Assembly: GCF_002632465.1 (NCBI RefSeq)
Contig: NZ_NIBS01000002.1
Location: 62,001-126,000, forward strand
Direction of reading: 5' to 3'
DNA length: 64,000 bases
DNA from: Xenorhabdus budapestensis
GTDB lineage: Bacteria; Pseudomonadota; Gammaproteobacteria; Enterobacterales; Enterobacteriaceae
Shown here: in pieces, positions 37,897 to 47,872 of the stretch
How positions within the stretch are numbered: the first letter of the stretch is position 1
Layout of the letters: each line of letters opens with the position of its first letter
Made by a program: the position numbers and the translations under genes
The notes under the pieces: model-generated
Told to the model about the DNA's origin: nothing
Database searches by the model: none
Seen by the model: the letters and a program-made list of their open reading frames with translations, nothing else

Positions 37897-39258
37897 ATGT
37901 CACTGCCAACCAACACTGGAATTTTTTCTGTTAGTCGTCTGAATCAGACGGTCCGTCAGCTATTGGAGCTGGAAATGGGTAGAATTTGGCTAAGTGCTGA
38001 AATTTCTAACTTTTCCCAACCTTCATCCGGGCACTGGTATTTCACGCTGAAAGATGAGCGGGCGCAAATCCGGGCAGCTATGTTCCGTAGTTACAATCTA
38101 CGGGCGGCATTCCGACCACAAAATGGTCAGCAAGTATTAGTCAGAGCACAAATCACCCTGTATGAGCCACGTGGTGATTATCAGTTGATAGTAGAAAGCA
38201 TCCAACCTGCTGGTGACGGGTTACTGCAACAGCAATTTGAAGTATTGAAACAAAAACTCTCCACAGAAGGATTGTTCGAGCAGATCTATAAAAAACCACT
38301 ACCCTCGCCAGCTAAACGCCTTGGAGTGATCACTTCAGCCAGTGGCGCAGCATTGCACGATATTCTGAATATTCTGAAACGTCGTGATCCTTCTTTGCCC
38401 ATTATTATTTATCCGACTGCGGTTCAGGGGGCAGAAGCTCCATTGCAGATTATTCGGGCTATTGAGCTGGCAAATACCCGACAAGAATGTGATGTTTTGA
38501 TTGTCGGGCGTGGTGGCGGTTCGTTGGAGGATTTGTGGTGTTTCAATGACGAACAGGTAGCACGTGCGATATTTCAGAGCCAAATTCCTATCGTCAGTGC
38601 GGTTGGACATGAAATCGATGTCACAATTGCAGATTTTGTGGCTGATTTGCGTGCCCCCACTCCTTCTGCGGCGGCAGAATTGGTTAGCCGTAATCAAATT
38701 GAATTGTTGAGGCAAGTTCAGTCCCTGCAACAACGTCTCGAAATGGCGATGGATTACTTTTTTGCCCAAAAGCAGCGGATTTTTAATGGATTACAACATC
38801 GGCTCCAACAACAACGGCCTGATTTGCGGTTGGCACGTCAACAGAATCGTTTATCTGAATTACGTCAAAAATTGGTCGATGGTTTATTACGTTGCCTGAA
38901 ACAGAATTCAATTTCCTATGAAAAATTAAATAAAAGACTGTTACAAAATAGCCCTGAGCAAGAGATCCGGCATTATAGCCAACATATTCAACAATATGAT
39001 TTTCGGCTAAGACAGGCAATAGAACGACAATTATCTCGTTATAAAGAGAGATTTGCGGTTTCCTGTTCACACATGGAGGCCGTAAGCCCGTTAGCAACGT
39101 TGAGTCGTGGTTATAGTATCAGTGAAACCCCAGATGGGAAGTTGTTGAAGCAGGTTAAACAGGTCAAAGTTGGGGATTCGCTGAAAACCCGGTTGCAGGA
39201 TGGCTGGGTTGAGAGTCAGGTGACGTTGGTGAAAAAAACCAGCAAAAGAAAAAAATAA
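37897..39258 (+). CDS. xseA: Exodeoxyribonuclease VII large subunit XseA
   Basis: Catalytic subunit of ExoVII, which degrades single-stranded DNA from both ends. It has 453 aa. The N-terminal OB-fold has [40 protein letters not shown]. The catalytic domain has [40 protein letters not shown] and [21 protein letters not shown] long helical region (about 270-400) follows. The position opposite guaB is as in E. coli. Confidence 0.96.
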   Translation: MSLPTNTGIFSVSRLNQTVRQLLELEMGRIWLSAEISNFSQPSSGHWYFTLKDERAQIRAAMFRSYNLRAAFRPQNGQQVLVRAQITLYEPRGDYQLIVESIQPAGDGLLQQQFEVLKQKLSTEGLFEQIYKKPLPSPAKRLGVITSASGAALHDILNILKRRDPSLPIIIYPTAVQGAEAPLQIIRAIELANTRQECDVLIVGRGGGSLEDLWCFNDEQVARAIFQSQIPIVSAVGHEIDVTIADFVADLRAPTPSAAAELVSRNQIELLRQVQSLQQRLEMAMDYFFAQKQRIFNGLQHRLQQQRPDLRLARQQNRLSELRQKLVDGLLRCLKQNSISYEKLNKRLLQNSPEQEIRHYSQHIQQYDFRLRQAIERQLSRYKERFAVSCSHMEAVSPLATLSRGYSISETPDGKLLKQVKQVKVGDSLKTRLQDGWVESQVTLVKKTSKRKK

Positions 39259-39282
39259 ATTCGGATAATTTTAATCTAATGA

Positions 39283-39321
39283 GGGGCTTATTGTTAATAA
39301 TAAGCCCCTGTTTGTTTTTTT
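39283..39321 (+). terminator. Terminator of xseA
   Basis: GGGGCTTATT-GTTAAT-AATAAGCCCC, a perfect 10-bp stem followed by TGTTTGTTTTTTT, 25 bp after the xseA stop. Confidence 0.9.
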
Positions 39322-39421
39322 ACTTTATCACTTGATGAATGATATTCTTATTCTACACTTAATTACATAATGTAATTATTCAAATAGGTAATAACTATAT
39401 TAGTTGGAACAAGCACAATTT

Positions 39422-39634
39422 GGTCATGTATTAAATAGTTAGTTATTGTGATATGCTTCCCGAGGAAGATCACCTGACTGGAAAGACATTTACTCAGCGT
39501 ACTCGAGTAAAAAGACTGAATAGAAAAACTATCAGTTATTCAAAATCCGAAGAAATGCACGATAAGGTGATAGAGACTTTTATTGAGCGTGAGTACCATT
39601 TTTGATATTCAATCTAACTATTTAATACATGACC
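39422..39634 (+). mobile_element. Internally deleted IS1 derivative (213 bp)
   Basis: It has the same 21-bp inverted termini as the IS1 element at 25053-25834 but only about 36 bp of one end and 170 bp of the insB end. Its length equals the full element minus 542 bp (between two CTTCCCG copies) minus 27 bp (between two ACTCAGCGTA copies). It encodes no transposase but could be mobilised by the full copy. There is no target duplication. It abuts the truncated ptrB fragment. Confidence 0.92.
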
Positions 39635-40111
39635 CCACTTTGCAGGCTCCCAATATTGTACCTGAGAATCATGTAAACCCGTTGTCACTAATAAATGAGG
39701 GTAACGCTGGTGTTTAATATTATCGTAAGGGCTATAAGCTTTAATACGGAAATAAACTTCCTTATTATTTGGATTATCCCTCTCGTCATATTCACCTGTC
39801 GTTAAAGGAATAGATGGATCAAGCATGGTAGTCGCAGCATCAACAAAAGGAACTTTAGCGATCACACCACGGTATAACTCCGGTGCCTGATTAATCACCG
39901 CACCCATCAGTAAGCCGCCTGCACTGCCACCTTCCGCATAAACACGCTTACTGTCACCATATCCATCAGCAATTAATGTCTTAGTCGCATCAATAAAATC
40001 GTGGAAACTGTTCATTTTATTTTCGAGCTTACCTTGCAGATACCAGTTCCGGCCTAAATCGCCACCACCACGTATGTGCACCAAAGCATAAACAAAACCA
40101 CGATCCTTTTT
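39635..40111 (-). pseudogene. ptrB: Fragment of oligopeptidase B (PtrB)
   Basis: About 150 residues of the catalytic domain of oligopeptidase [41 protein letters not shown] with the nucleophile Ser, [20 protein letters not shown] and [20 protein letters not shown]. The C-terminal 100 or so residues, with the catalytic His, are replaced by the IS1 derivative right after EPAKW. The N-terminal 450 or so residues are also missing, and similarity ends abruptly near 40111. In E. coli ptrB is in a different place (near yebE/yebF). Confidence 0.88.
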
Positions 40112-40187
40112 GTTAGCACGGCTTTTTTGGTTCTTGGTGAAAACACCGTTTTATACTGTGACATGCCATTCATCCTATTTTTTATTG

Positions 40188-40991
40188 TTATTGAGATAAA
40201 GTGAAATCAATTGGCAATTCAACTGTAACACTGCCATTGGTTAAAATAACATCAGGCGGAGCCGGTAAAGGCTGTGCCCTTTCCAATACAAGCCTTGCTT
40301 CCCTGTCAAGTGAGTTCGTCCCAGAACGTCTTACTAATTCACTGTCTATCACTGCACCAAATTGATTAACTGTGAATTTCACCATTGGACGCCCTGTCCG
40401 TTTTCTTCTCTGGGCATCCGCCGGATATCTTTTATAACGGTTTAAATGACCACTAACCTCAGCCTGCCAGACTGCTTTTGCATCAGCAACTGCATCCGAG
40501 TTACTTTCATAAGAGGCGGCTGTTCGGGAAGTAACATTATCCGCTGTGGTGCTACTGGTTGTTGGCGCTGAACTACTCTGGGATTTTTCACTTTCCTGCT
40601 CTTTTGCTTTCACTCGCTTAACAGATTGGGCTTTTTTAGGTACATCCTGCTCTTTTTGTTTCTTCTTTGGCTTATGAACTAAAATCTGTGCTTCTTCATT
40701 CACCGCCAATTTGGGCATATTGATTTCATCAACCTTGCTTTCCTGCTGATGGCTGGCAACAGATAATAATTGTTCAATACCAATCGGCTGTTTTTCGACC
40801 TTATGTATCGCTTCTGTCTGTAGCGATACTTCCATCATAACCGCAGGTGGAGGCAAAAATTCCTCAAGATCAAGATTCTTCGGTTTATAAATCAACCATC
40901 CGACCAATAAGGCATGAAGTGTGATAGCAGCGAGAAAGGATTTTGTCACGTGACCAACGTGAGTGGTTTGATACGTTGTATACGTCAACAT
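40188..40991 (-). CDS. TonB-family energy transducer
   Basis: Inner-membrane-anchored periplasmic protein passing ExbBD energy to outer-membrane receptors, 267 aa. A single N-terminal membrane helix (about 15-35, SFLAAITLHALLVGWLIY) keeps the conserved His. A Lys/Glu- and Ser-rich spacer covers about 60-170. The C-terminal TonB domain (about 180-265) has NRYKRYPADAQRRKRTGRPM, VKFTVNQFGAVIDSELVRRS and LERAQPLPAPP. It is not at the usual tonB location, so it may be a second TonB or a HasB-like protein tied to haem uptake. It shares direction with chaN upstream. Confidence 0.85.
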   Translation of the reverse strand: MLTYTTYQTTHVGHVTKSFLAAITLHALLVGWLIYKPKNLDLEEFLPPPAVMMEVSLQTEAIHKVEKQPIGIEQLLSVASHQQESKVDEINMPKLAVNEEAQILVHKPKKKQKEQDVPKKAQSVKRVKAKEQESEKSQSSSAPTTSSTTADNVTSRTAASYESNSDAVADAKAVWQAEVSGHLNRYKRYPADAQRRKRTGRPMVKFTVNQFGAVIDSELVRRSGTNSLDREARLVLERAQPLPAPPDVILTNGSVTVELPIDFTLSQ

Positions 40992-41023
40992 TTTTATAGC
41001 ACATTATGTCAAAGATAAATTTA

Positions 41024-41042
41024 GAGAATGATAATTAATTGA
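41024..41042. promoter_or_regulatory. Weak Fur-like box upstream of the tonB-like gene
   Basis: GAGAATGATAATTAATTGA keeps the AATGATAAT core but matches only 13 of 19 consensus bases. It lies about 35 bp upstream of the tonB-like start. Plausible given the stronger box upstream of chaN. Confidence 0.4.
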
Positions 41043-41115
41043 ATATATAAATGAAAACTATTTTTATTTATTAAAATCATCACATCCTTGTGATAGATAC
41101 AACTAATTAGTTACA

Positions 41116-42006
41116 TTACTGGGAACTTTGGGGGGTAAACCAGACAAAATCAGCATATTCGTTGTTCAAAGAGACGCCTTGTTCAGCAATAACAAGCACA
41201 ACAATCCGTTCATTGGACGCTATTTTTTTCACATGCTGAGGTACTCCCATCGCTTTTACGGCGTGATACCCTCCCGCAAATAACAACGCTGGTGATGGTG
41301 CTTTAATCAATTGTTCTGCCATTCGCTGATCACGTAATTGCTGAATTTTGCTTATGGCAGAGAGATGTAGTTCATCTATATTTCCACCATGGGAATTTTT
41401 AATAGTTTCGTCAATACGTTTTTTAACATCATCAGAGACTAGTGAAGCTCTATCTCCAGCCCTGTAATTTTTGTATGCCTGATCGATTTCACTACGATCC
41501 AAGTTTGCTGCTAACAATGGATAAGGTGCTTTCATCAGCTCCACAACCAGCTTTCCATATAACTCCCAAGGCCAACCTTGCTGCCACGCTAATAGATTTT
41601 TAATGCGCTCGTCTCTGACCGTTGGATTTCCCTGCAACCAGCTTTTAACTTTGTTCACTTTCTCTTGCTGGTCTGGGTTAATCATTTCCAGTAATACAGA
41701 GCCATGAGGACGTTTTTGCTCAAGTTGCTGAACCAGCCATAACTCAATTTGATGGTGATAAGGATTATCGTGTTTTTCACCCACAATGACTCTGGAATAG
41801 GTTGCCAATTGTTCGAGCAATTCATCAGAAGTGATAGATTTGCCTGTGTTCATATCAAGCAAAACCCCTGATTGGGTTAATTCACCGGGAAGAGATTGTT
41901 TTACTTCTTGAGAGTTATTTTGAGTGGTAGTCGGTGATGTTGTACAACTACCAAGCAGGAAAGCACATACTAAAAAAGTTGTTTTTATACAGGTAGATGT
42001 TTTCAT
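41116..42006 (-). CDS. ChaN family (haem-binding) lipoprotein
   Basis: Outer- or inner-membrane-anchored lipoprotein of 296 aa, with lipobox LLGSC (Cys at about 21). The ChaN core is visible: SRVIVGEKHDNPYHHQIELW (about 70-90), VLLEMINPDQQ and PALLFAGGYHAVKAMGVPQH near 235. Relatives such as Campylobacter ChaN and Pseudomonas PhuW are iron-regulated haem-binding proteins. A good Fur box precedes it and a TonB-like gene follows, so a role in haem/iron uptake is likely by inference. Confidence 0.82.
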   Translation of the reverse strand: MKTSTCIKTTFLVCAFLLGSCTTSPTTTQNNSQEVKQSLPGELTQSGVLLDMNTGKSITSDELLEQLATYSRVIVGEKHDNPYHHQIELWLVQQLEQKRPHGSVLLEMINPDQQEKVNKVKSWLQGNPTVRDERIKNLLAWQQGWPWELYGKLVVELMKAPYPLLAANLDRSEIDQAYKNYRAGDRASLVSDDVKKRIDETIKNSHGGNIDELHLSAISKIQQLRDQRMAEQLIKAPSPALLFAGGYHAVKAMGVPQHVKKIASNERIVVLVIAEQGVSLNNEYADFVWFTPQSSQ

Positions 42007-42047
42007 TGATATTCATTATCACATTAAAAATTTCCCTGCATATTATA

Positions 42048-42067
42048 GATAATGAGAATCATTTACA
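42048..42067. promoter_or_regulatory. Fur box upstream of chaN
   Basis: GATAATGAGAATCATTTAC matches 16 of 19 bases of the classical Fur consensus. It lies about 42 bp upstream of the chaN start. Confidence 0.78.
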
Positions 42068-42070
42068 AAT

Positions 42071-42101
42071 AAAAATACCCTGCCAGGCAAAGACCCGGCA
42101 G
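42071..42101 (-). terminator. Terminator of maeB
   Basis: Minus-strand CTGCCGGG-TCTTTG-CCTGGCAG hairpin (one mismatch) followed by GGTATTTTTATTT, about 60 bp after the maeB stop. Confidence 0.65.
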
Positions 42102-42159
42102 AGTTGCTTATTTATTCATCCCTGTTTATTACTTAAATTAGGATGCTAATACGAATGAG

Positions 42160-44439
42160 TTATAGAGGATCAGTTTGTGCTTCAACCGCAGCCAATGCCA
42201 CCATATTAACAATGCGACGAACAGAAGCGATTGGGGTCAGTACATGTACTGGCTTTGAGACTCCCATCAGTACCGGGCCAACAGTTACGCCATCCGAACC
42301 GGTAACACGTAATAGGTTATAACTGATACGTGCAGCTTCCATATTTGGCATAATCAACAGGTTAGCAGAACCTTTTAATGGACTGTCCGGCATGATGTCA
42401 CGGCGAATACTTTCTACTAAGGCTGCATCACCATGCATTTCACCGTCAATTTCCAGTGACGGAGCCATTTGCTGTACCAGTTCCAGCGTCTTACGCATTT
42501 TTTGTGCAGAAGCACAATCAAAAGAACCAAAACTCGAACGCGATAATAAAGCAACCTTTGGTTCAATACCGAAGCGACGTACAGTTTCAGCCGCCATCAA
42601 CGTGATTTCAGCCAGTTCCTCTGGAGTCGGATCTTCATTGACATAAGTGTCAGCAATAAAGGTATTCCCCATTGGCAACAATAAAGCATTCATTGCACCG
42701 GCTGTGCACGCCCCCTGACGGAAGCCAAAGACATCTTTTATAACTTGATAGTGTTCACCATAACTGCCAACCGTACCACAAATCAGACCATCCGCTTCAC
42801 CACGATGTACCATGATGGCTCCGATCAATGTCGGATTACCAATAACAGCGCGGCGAGCCTGTTCCTGAGAAACACCACGGCGTTTCATCAGTTGGTAATA
42901 TTCTTGCCAGTATTCTTTGAAGCGTGGATCATTTTCGTTGTTGACCACTTCAAAATCTTTACCGGCTTCAATATGAAGCCCTTGCTTTTTGATACGCATC
43001 TCAATGACACTTGGGCGACCAATCAGAATAGGGAATGCCAATCCGAGAGACACGAGTTCCTGAGTTGCATGCAGCACCCGAATATCTTCCCCTTCCGCCA
43101 ATACAATGCGTTTTTTCTCTTTTTTCGCCTGAGCGAAAATCGGCTTCATAAATAAGTTGGTTTTGTAGACAAACTCATTCAGTTTTTCAATATAAGCGCC
43201 AAAATCAGTAATAGGACGTGTTGCAACACCGGAGTCCATCGCCGCTTTCGCTACAGCAGGCGCAATTTTTACAATCAACCGTGGATCAAACGGCTTTGGT
43301 ATGATGTATTCAGGGCCAAAGAACAGATCCTGATCGCCATATGCAGAAGCAACTTCCTGACTCTGTTCAGCCAATGCCAGATCTGCAATTGCATGCACAC
43401 AGGCCAGTTTCATCTCTTCATTAATGGTTGTTGCACCAACATCCAGTGCGCCACGGAAGATGAATGGGAAGCAGAGCACATTGTTAACCTGATTAGGATA
43501 ATCAGAACGGCCAGTACAGAGAATTGCGTCGGGACGTACCGCTTTTGCTAGTGGTGGCAAGATCTCAGGTTCCGGATTTGCCAAAGCCATAATGAGTGGA
43601 TCTTTCGCCATGGTTTTGACCATCTCTGGCGTCAGGACACCTGGCCCGGAACATCCGAGGAAAATATCAGTATCAGGAATTACGTCAGTGAGTGTGCGGC
43701 TACCGTTATCTTCAATAGCATAATTAGCTTTGGTTTTTTCCATGTTTTCTTCGCGACCACGATAGATAACACCTTTCGAGTCACAAACGACAATATTTTC
43801 ACTCTTTAAGCCCAAAGCCACCAGCAGGTTCATACAGGCAATGGAGGCCGCACCCGCACCAGACACCACCATACGTACTTTACCGATGTCTTTATTAACA
43901 ACGCGCAATCCATTAAGCACTGCCGCAGTACAAATGATTGCCGTACCATGCTGGTCATCATGGAACACAGGAATTTTCATCCGCTCACGAAGTTTCTGTT
44001 CAATGTAGAAACATTCTGGCGCTTTGATGTCTTCAAGGTTGATACCACCAAAAGTCGGCTCCAATGCCGCAATGATATCGATTAATTTATCAGGATTGGA
44101 CTCATCAATTTCAATGTCAAAAACATCAATACCAGAAAATTTTTTGAATAGTACTCCCTTCCCTTCCATGACGGGTTTACCCGCCAATGCTCCGATATTG
44201 CCCAGTCCCAATACGGCACTACCATTGGAGATAACAGCCACCAAATTACCACGTGCAGTATATTTATAAGCTGCCAATGGATTTTCTGCTATTTCAAGAC
44301 AAGGAGCTGCGACACCCGGCGAATATGCTAAGGCTAAGTCACGCTGTGTAGTCAACGGCTTAGTCGGAGTAACAGTGATTTTCCCCGGTTGCGGGAATTC
44401 ATGAAAATCAAGGGCACTTTGTTTTAATTTTTCGTCCAT
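42160..44439 (-). CDS. maeB: NADP-dependent malic enzyme MaeB
   Basis: Oxidative decarboxylation of malate to pyruvate plus CO2 and NADPH. It has 759 aa, the normal length. The malic enzyme domains (about 1-430) have [60 protein letters not shown] then FHDDQHGTA, and the NAD-fold [16 protein letters not shown]. The C-terminal phosphotransacetylase-like domain (about 430-759) acts as regulatory region in E. coli. It is monocistronic. Confidence 0.96.
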   Translation of the reverse strand: MDEKLKQSALDFHEFPQPGKITVTPTKPLTTQRDLALAYSPGVAAPCLEIAENPLAAYKYTARGNLVAVISNGSAVLGLGNIGALAGKPVMEGKGVLFKKFSGIDVFDIEIDESNPDKLIDIIAALEPTFGGINLEDIKAPECFYIEQKLRERMKIPVFHDDQHGTAIICTAAVLNGLRVVNKDIGKVRMVVSGAGAASIACMNLLVALGLKSENIVVCDSKGVIYRGREENMEKTKANYAIEDNGSRTLTDVIPDTDIFLGCSGPGVLTPEMVKTMAKDPLIMALANPEPEILPPLAKAVRPDAILCTGRSDYPNQVNNVLCFPFIFRGALDVGATTINEEMKLACVHAIADLALAEQSQEVASAYGDQDLFFGPEYIIPKPFDPRLIVKIAPAVAKAAMDSGVATRPITDFGAYIEKLNEFVYKTNLFMKPIFAQAKKEKKRIVLAEGEDIRVLHATQELVSLGLAFPILIGRPSVIEMRIKKQGLHIEAGKDFEVVNNENDPRFKEYWQEYYQLMKRRGVSQEQARRAVIGNPTLIGAIMVHRGEADGLICGTVGSYGEHYQVIKDVFGFRQGACTAGAMNALLLPMGNTFIADTYVNEDPTPEELAEITLMAAETVRRFGIEPKVALLSRSSFGSFDCASAQKMRKTLELVQQMAPSLEIDGEMHGDAALVESIRRDIMPDSPLKGSANLLIMPNMEAARISYNLLRVTGSDGVTVGPVLMGVSKPVHVLTPIASVRRIVNMVALAAVEAQTDPL

Positions 44440-44997
44440 CGTCTGATCCTTTGTGAGTCATGTCTAAGTAAAAATCTGTTCAGTATAATAGTCAAGGAAG
44501 GTTAAATCATGATACTAGCAATATTTTTATTAATAGCCACTGAAATAATCGTTCGCAAAATGATCTATTAATGATTTCATTTTAAACAACTCCATATATA
44601 AATACCTCAATTATACTCATAGAGAGGTATTTATATTTTCTATTCACTAATCACTCACTACATTAATTAAGAGAGGTATCTATCTAAGAAACAACTTTAA
44701 AATGAGTTTACAAAAACAAAACTTAATCTATAAAATAATCGTAGAAATTTGATTTAGAAAATTATTAGCAATTAGGGAAACTCATTTTCTCACGCTTGTG
44801 AATTTTATTTCACCTAAATGGATAAACCTGTTTGCGATATTTCTTTTTTTATATCAGGATATATTTTCAGAATCTCTATTATAGATGATTCAATATACTC
44901 CATAAAAATCACACAGCTATTTAACATAAAGCAGAATTCTGTTTTTTTATGTTTTATCAAAACATAAGATCTGCATTTCTATTATGGGAGAAGGAAC
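44440..44997. other. 558-bp gap between maeB and the narP-like gene
   Basis: AT-rich. It holds a perfect 12-bp stem hairpin at 44597-44635 (TATAAATACCTC ... GAGGTATTTATA) followed by TTTTC, which looks like a plus-strand terminator with no gene in front of it, and a GTGAA-N6-TTCAC inverted repeat at 44798-44813. Neither strand has a convincing reading frame. Confidence 0.45.
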
Positions 44998-45633
44998 ATG
45001 CATAATCATACAGTCATGATAGTCGATGATCATCCTATCATTCGTCATGGTTTAAAAGGGTTGATTGAATCAGAGCGCGAACTCATTGTGACTGCTGAGA
45101 CAGATAACGGCGAAGATGCCATTAATATCGCTTGCCAAATAAAACCAGATATTATTCTAATGGGTTTGAAAACCAACGGCCTTTCAGGAATTGATACGAT
45201 TAAGTCGCTCCGCCGTAAAGGGCTTGATTCCTATGTTCTGGTACTTTCTGATTCAGCTAACCGAAGCGACGTTTATGATGCTGTTGATGCGGGTGCGAAT
45301 GGTTATTTATTAAAAGATATTGAACTAACCCCTCTGCTGATTAACATAAAAAAAGCTGTAAATGGGCAAGCTGTATACAGTGAAAAAGTTTACCAATATT
45401 TATCTACTCGTCATCTTTATGTTGATCCTTTATCAAAATTAACTAAACGTGAATTAGACGTTTTAAAAGAAATCTCAGAAGGAATGACGAATAAAGAAAT
45501 TGCTGATTTTCTTTTTATCTCAGAAGAAACTGTGAAAGTCCATACACGTAACTTATTGAAAAAACTTAAATCCCGCTCCCGTCTCGAAGCTACCATCATC
45601 TATCTGAAACATAGAAGAGCAGATTTAATATAA
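44998..45633 (+). CDS. NarP-like response regulator lacking the phosphoacceptor Asp
   Basis: NarL/FixJ-family regulator, 211 aa, most similar to nitrate/nitrite regulator NarP. The receiver domain keeps the acidic pair D10/D11 (MIVDDHP), and Lys in GYLLKDIELTPL. Where NarP has LLDLNMKGMSG, this protein has LMGLKTNGLSG: the phosphoacceptor Asp is Gly56 (codon GGT). The LuxR-type HTH is intact: LTKRELDVLKEISEGMTNKE, IADFLFISEETVKVHTRNLL. Ribosome-binding site GGGAGAAGG is good. No NarQ/NarX kinase gene is in the window. It likely works without phosphorylation, or is decaying. Confidence 0.85.
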   Translation: MHNHTVMIVDDHPIIRHGLKGLIESERELIVTAETDNGEDAINIACQIKPDIILMGLKTNGLSGIDTIKSLRRKGLDSYVLVLSDSANRSDVYDAVDAGANGYLLKDIELTPLLINIKKAVNGQAVYSEKVYQYLSTRHLYVDPLSKLTKRELDVLKEISEGMTNKEIADFLFISEETVKVHTRNLLKKLKSRSRLEATIIYLKHRRADLI

Positions 45634-45663
45634 CACTTGACATGCAATCTCTATAAAGAGAGA

Positions 45664-45700
45664 CACAATTTCCCTGATTTTTATCAACAGGGAAATTGTG
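45664..45700. terminator. Hairpin after the narP-like gene
   Basis: CACAATTTCCCTG-ATTTTTATCAA-CAGGGAAATTGTG, perfect 13-bp stem 30 bp after the stop. No T-tract follows, so it is termination or 3' protection by inference. Confidence 0.6.
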
Positions 45701-45827
45701 AATTAAATCAGATAAAAGTTAATTATAATTAATTCAATTTAATTTATAGTTAATTTCATTATAATAAATGTAATTATTGTATTTATTTGAAACTAATATT
45801 TAAGAATTAATTTATTCATGAAATATA

Positions 45828-46023
45828 TATACCCTATGGATTTCAAGATGTATCGCGACGGCAAAAGAGTGACAAATTCTTCGGAAACGAATTTGCCCAG
45901 CCAAAGGCTGGCCTCCGGTGAGAGGCAGAAGCCTCTCACTAATCTCAAGAATATAGATAACTGTGTGACTGGGGTGAGCAAGTGAAGCCAACAAAGATGC
46001 AACTTGAAAGACGACGGGTATAT
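45828..46023. repeat. ERIC element with an internal insertion
   Basis: Left arm TATACCCTATGGATTTCAAG ... GCGACGGCAAAAGAGTGA; right half GTGTGACTGGGGTGAGCAAG ... GCCAACAAAGATGCAACTTG ... GACGACGGGTATA matches the ERIC consensus closely. The centre carries about 70 bp of extra sequence including a hairpin-rich CCAAAGGCTGGCC / GAGAGGCAGAAGCCTCTC stretch. It is about 196 bp against the usual 127. Confidence 0.8.
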
Positions 46024-46194
46024 ATGAAAATTATACCTAATGGATCTCAAATTTACCGTAATTACCATATGTTGTTGAATGAATATAAGCAGCGAACACT
46101 ATTGACAGGCAACATAGGTAAAATACACAGTTCGGTTCTGCCAGGGAATATGAAAGGTTCGTGTTATCTGGATAAAATGACAAATTTCCCGCAT

Positions 46195-46255
46195 TATACC
46201 CAATAGACGTCAAGATGCGACCAACAAAGCGGCAACCTGGAAGATGGCAGGTATA
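46195..46255. repeat. Short ERIC derivative upstream of yffB
   Basis: TATACCCAATAGACGTCAAG joined to CCAACAAAGCGGCAACCTGG and AGATGGCAGGTATA: both ERIC arms with the central palindrome removed, 61 bp. Another lone ERIC-like end (TTATACCTAATGGATCTCAA) lies near 46032. The sequence 46024-46194 between them is AT-rich with no convincing gene. Confidence 0.65.
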
Positions 46256-46289
46256 TGCCGGATGTGTAAACAAGACTAAGGCTCTCATA

Positions 46290-46733
46290 ATGTCAGATAC
46301 CACTCCTCAAAAAACATTCACTCTGTACGGTATCAAAAATTGCGATACTGTGAAAAAAGCACGTCGTTGGTTAGAAGATCAAGAGATCCCATATCAATTT
46401 CATGACTACCGTGTTGATGGCTTATCCCCTGAACTACTGCAAATATTCATTGAACAAGTAGGTTGGGAAACTTTACTGAATACCCGTGGCACAACCTGGC
46501 GCAAATTGCCTGATGAGCAAAGAGCTACTATCAACAACGCCGAAGCCGCTAAAGAACTGATGCTGGAACAACCCGCTATCATTAAACGCCCACTGTTAGT
46601 TTCAAAACCAGTAATCTCAAAACCATCAACATCGGAAACAATAGCATCAGCAGCAGAAAGCTACTTACTGGGCTTCAAGGCTGAACAATACCAACAGTTT
46701 TTTTCTCATGACTGTTCTCTTACGGCTAAATAA
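46290..46733 (+). CDS. yffB: ArsC/Spx-family protein YffB
   Basis: Thioredoxin-fold protein of the ArsC/YffB family, 147 aa. It begins [20 protein letters not shown] (single active-site Cys, CDTVKKA), followed by [22 protein letters not shown] and IKRPLLV. E. coli YffB is 118 aa; here a C-terminal extension of about 30 residues ([20 protein letters not shown]) is present. Role uncertain; glutathione-dependent reductase proposed for the family. ATG 46290 is the conserved start. It lies 8-11 bp before dapE, so co-transcribed. Confidence 0.9.
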   Translation: MSDTTPQKTFTLYGIKNCDTVKKARRWLEDQEIPYQFHDYRVDGLSPELLQIFIEQVGWETLLNTRGTTWRKLPDEQRATINNAEAAKELMLEQPAIIKRPLLVSKPVISKPSTSETIASAAESYLLGFKAEQYQQFFSHDCSLTAK

Positions 46734-46744
46734 GGGTTTACATG

Positions 46745-47872
46745 ATGACTTGTCCAGTAACTGAACTGACTCAGGAATTAATTAAGCGGCCTTCAGTCAG
46801 CCCCGATGATCAGGGCTGTCAGGAAATTCTGATCCAACGTCTGCAAAATGCGGGTTTTACAATAGAAAGGATGCCTTTCGGTGATACTCTGAATTTCTGG
46901 GCCTATCGTGGAACAGGGGTAACCTTTGCTCTCGCTGGGCATACTGACGTTGTCCCTGCTGGTGATACCTCAGAATGGCAAAGCCCACCATTCGAGCCAA
47001 TTATCCGTGACGGTATGTTGTATGGTCGTGGTGCAGCAGATATGAAAGGTTCCCTGGCTGCAATGATAGTTGCAGCAGAACGCTTTGTTGCTGATAACCC
47101 TAATCATCGGGGCCGCCTTGCTTTTTTGATTACTTCAGATGAAGAAGCTAATGCAGTAAATGGCACTGTCAAAGTTGTTGAAACATTAATGTCACGCCAT
47201 GAACAATTGGATTATTGCCTAGTGGGCGAACCTTCCAGCCAGAAGCGTCTCGGTGATACGATCAAAAATGGACGCCGGGGCTCCCTGACCGCCAATGTAA
47301 CCATTCACGGTATTCAAGGGCATGTTGCATATCCTCAATTCGCTGATAATCCTATTCACCACTCACTCCCCTTCCTACAGGAGTTAGTTAATACTAAATG
47401 GGACGACGGTAATGAATTCTTCCCTGCCACCAGTATGCAAATCGTCAATATTCTGGCAGGTACGGGAAGCAATAATGTCATACCGGGTAAATTGCAGGTT
47501 CAGTTTAATTTCCGTTTCAGTACCGAACTGACAGACACTGATATCTGCCAGCGAGTCGAAGATATGCTGAAAAAACATGAAATAAAGCATGAAATCGAAT
47601 GGTGGTTATCCGGTCAGCCTTTCCTGACCTGTAAAGGGGAACTTGTTGATGCGACGGTTGAAGCCATCAAACATTATTGTGGATATCAATCAGAATTATC
47701 GACAAGCGGCGGCACATCTGATGGGCGCTTTATTGCCAAAATGGGCGGGCAGGTCGTGGAATTGGGGCCTATTAATGCAACTATTCACAAAACAAATGAA
47801 TGTGTCAGCGTGTCTGATTTACAGGAGTTGAGTCTGATCTATCAACGCATCATGGAGCAATTAATCAAATGA
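46745..47872 (+). CDS. dapE: Succinyl-diaminopimelate desuccinylase DapE
   Basis: Dinuclear zinc hydrolase in DAP/lysine synthesis, 375 aa, the E. coli length. Metal and catalytic residues: [11 protein letters not shown] (His, Asp), [14 protein letters not shown] (Asp), [13 protein letters not shown] (Glu pair), CLVGEPSS and the C-terminal [14 protein letters not shown] (His). ATG 46745 gives better spacing from AAGGG than ATG 46742. The stop overlaps the M15 peptidase start. Confidence 0.96.
   Translation: MTCPVTELTQELIKRPSVSPDDQGCQEILIQRLQNAGFTIERMPFGDTLNFWAYRGTGVTFALAGHTDVVPAGDTSEWQSPPFEPIIRDGMLYGRGAADMKGSLAAMIVAAERFVADNPNHRGRLAFLITSDEEANAVNGTVKVVETLMSRHEQLDYCLVGEPSSQKRLGDTIKNGRRGSLTANVTIHGIQGHVAYPQFADNPIHHSLPFLQELVNTKWDDGNEFFPATSMQIVNILAGTGSNNVIPGKLQVQFNFRFSTELTDTDICQRVEDMLKKHEIKHEIEWWLSGQPFLTCKGELVDATVEAIKHYCGYQSELSTSGGTSDGRFIAKMGGQVVELGPINATIHKTNECVSVSDLQELSLIYQRIMEQLIK

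Noticed and set aside
45982-46303. Short frames across the ERIC cluster
   Set aside because: They read through ERIC repeats and lack family resemblance.
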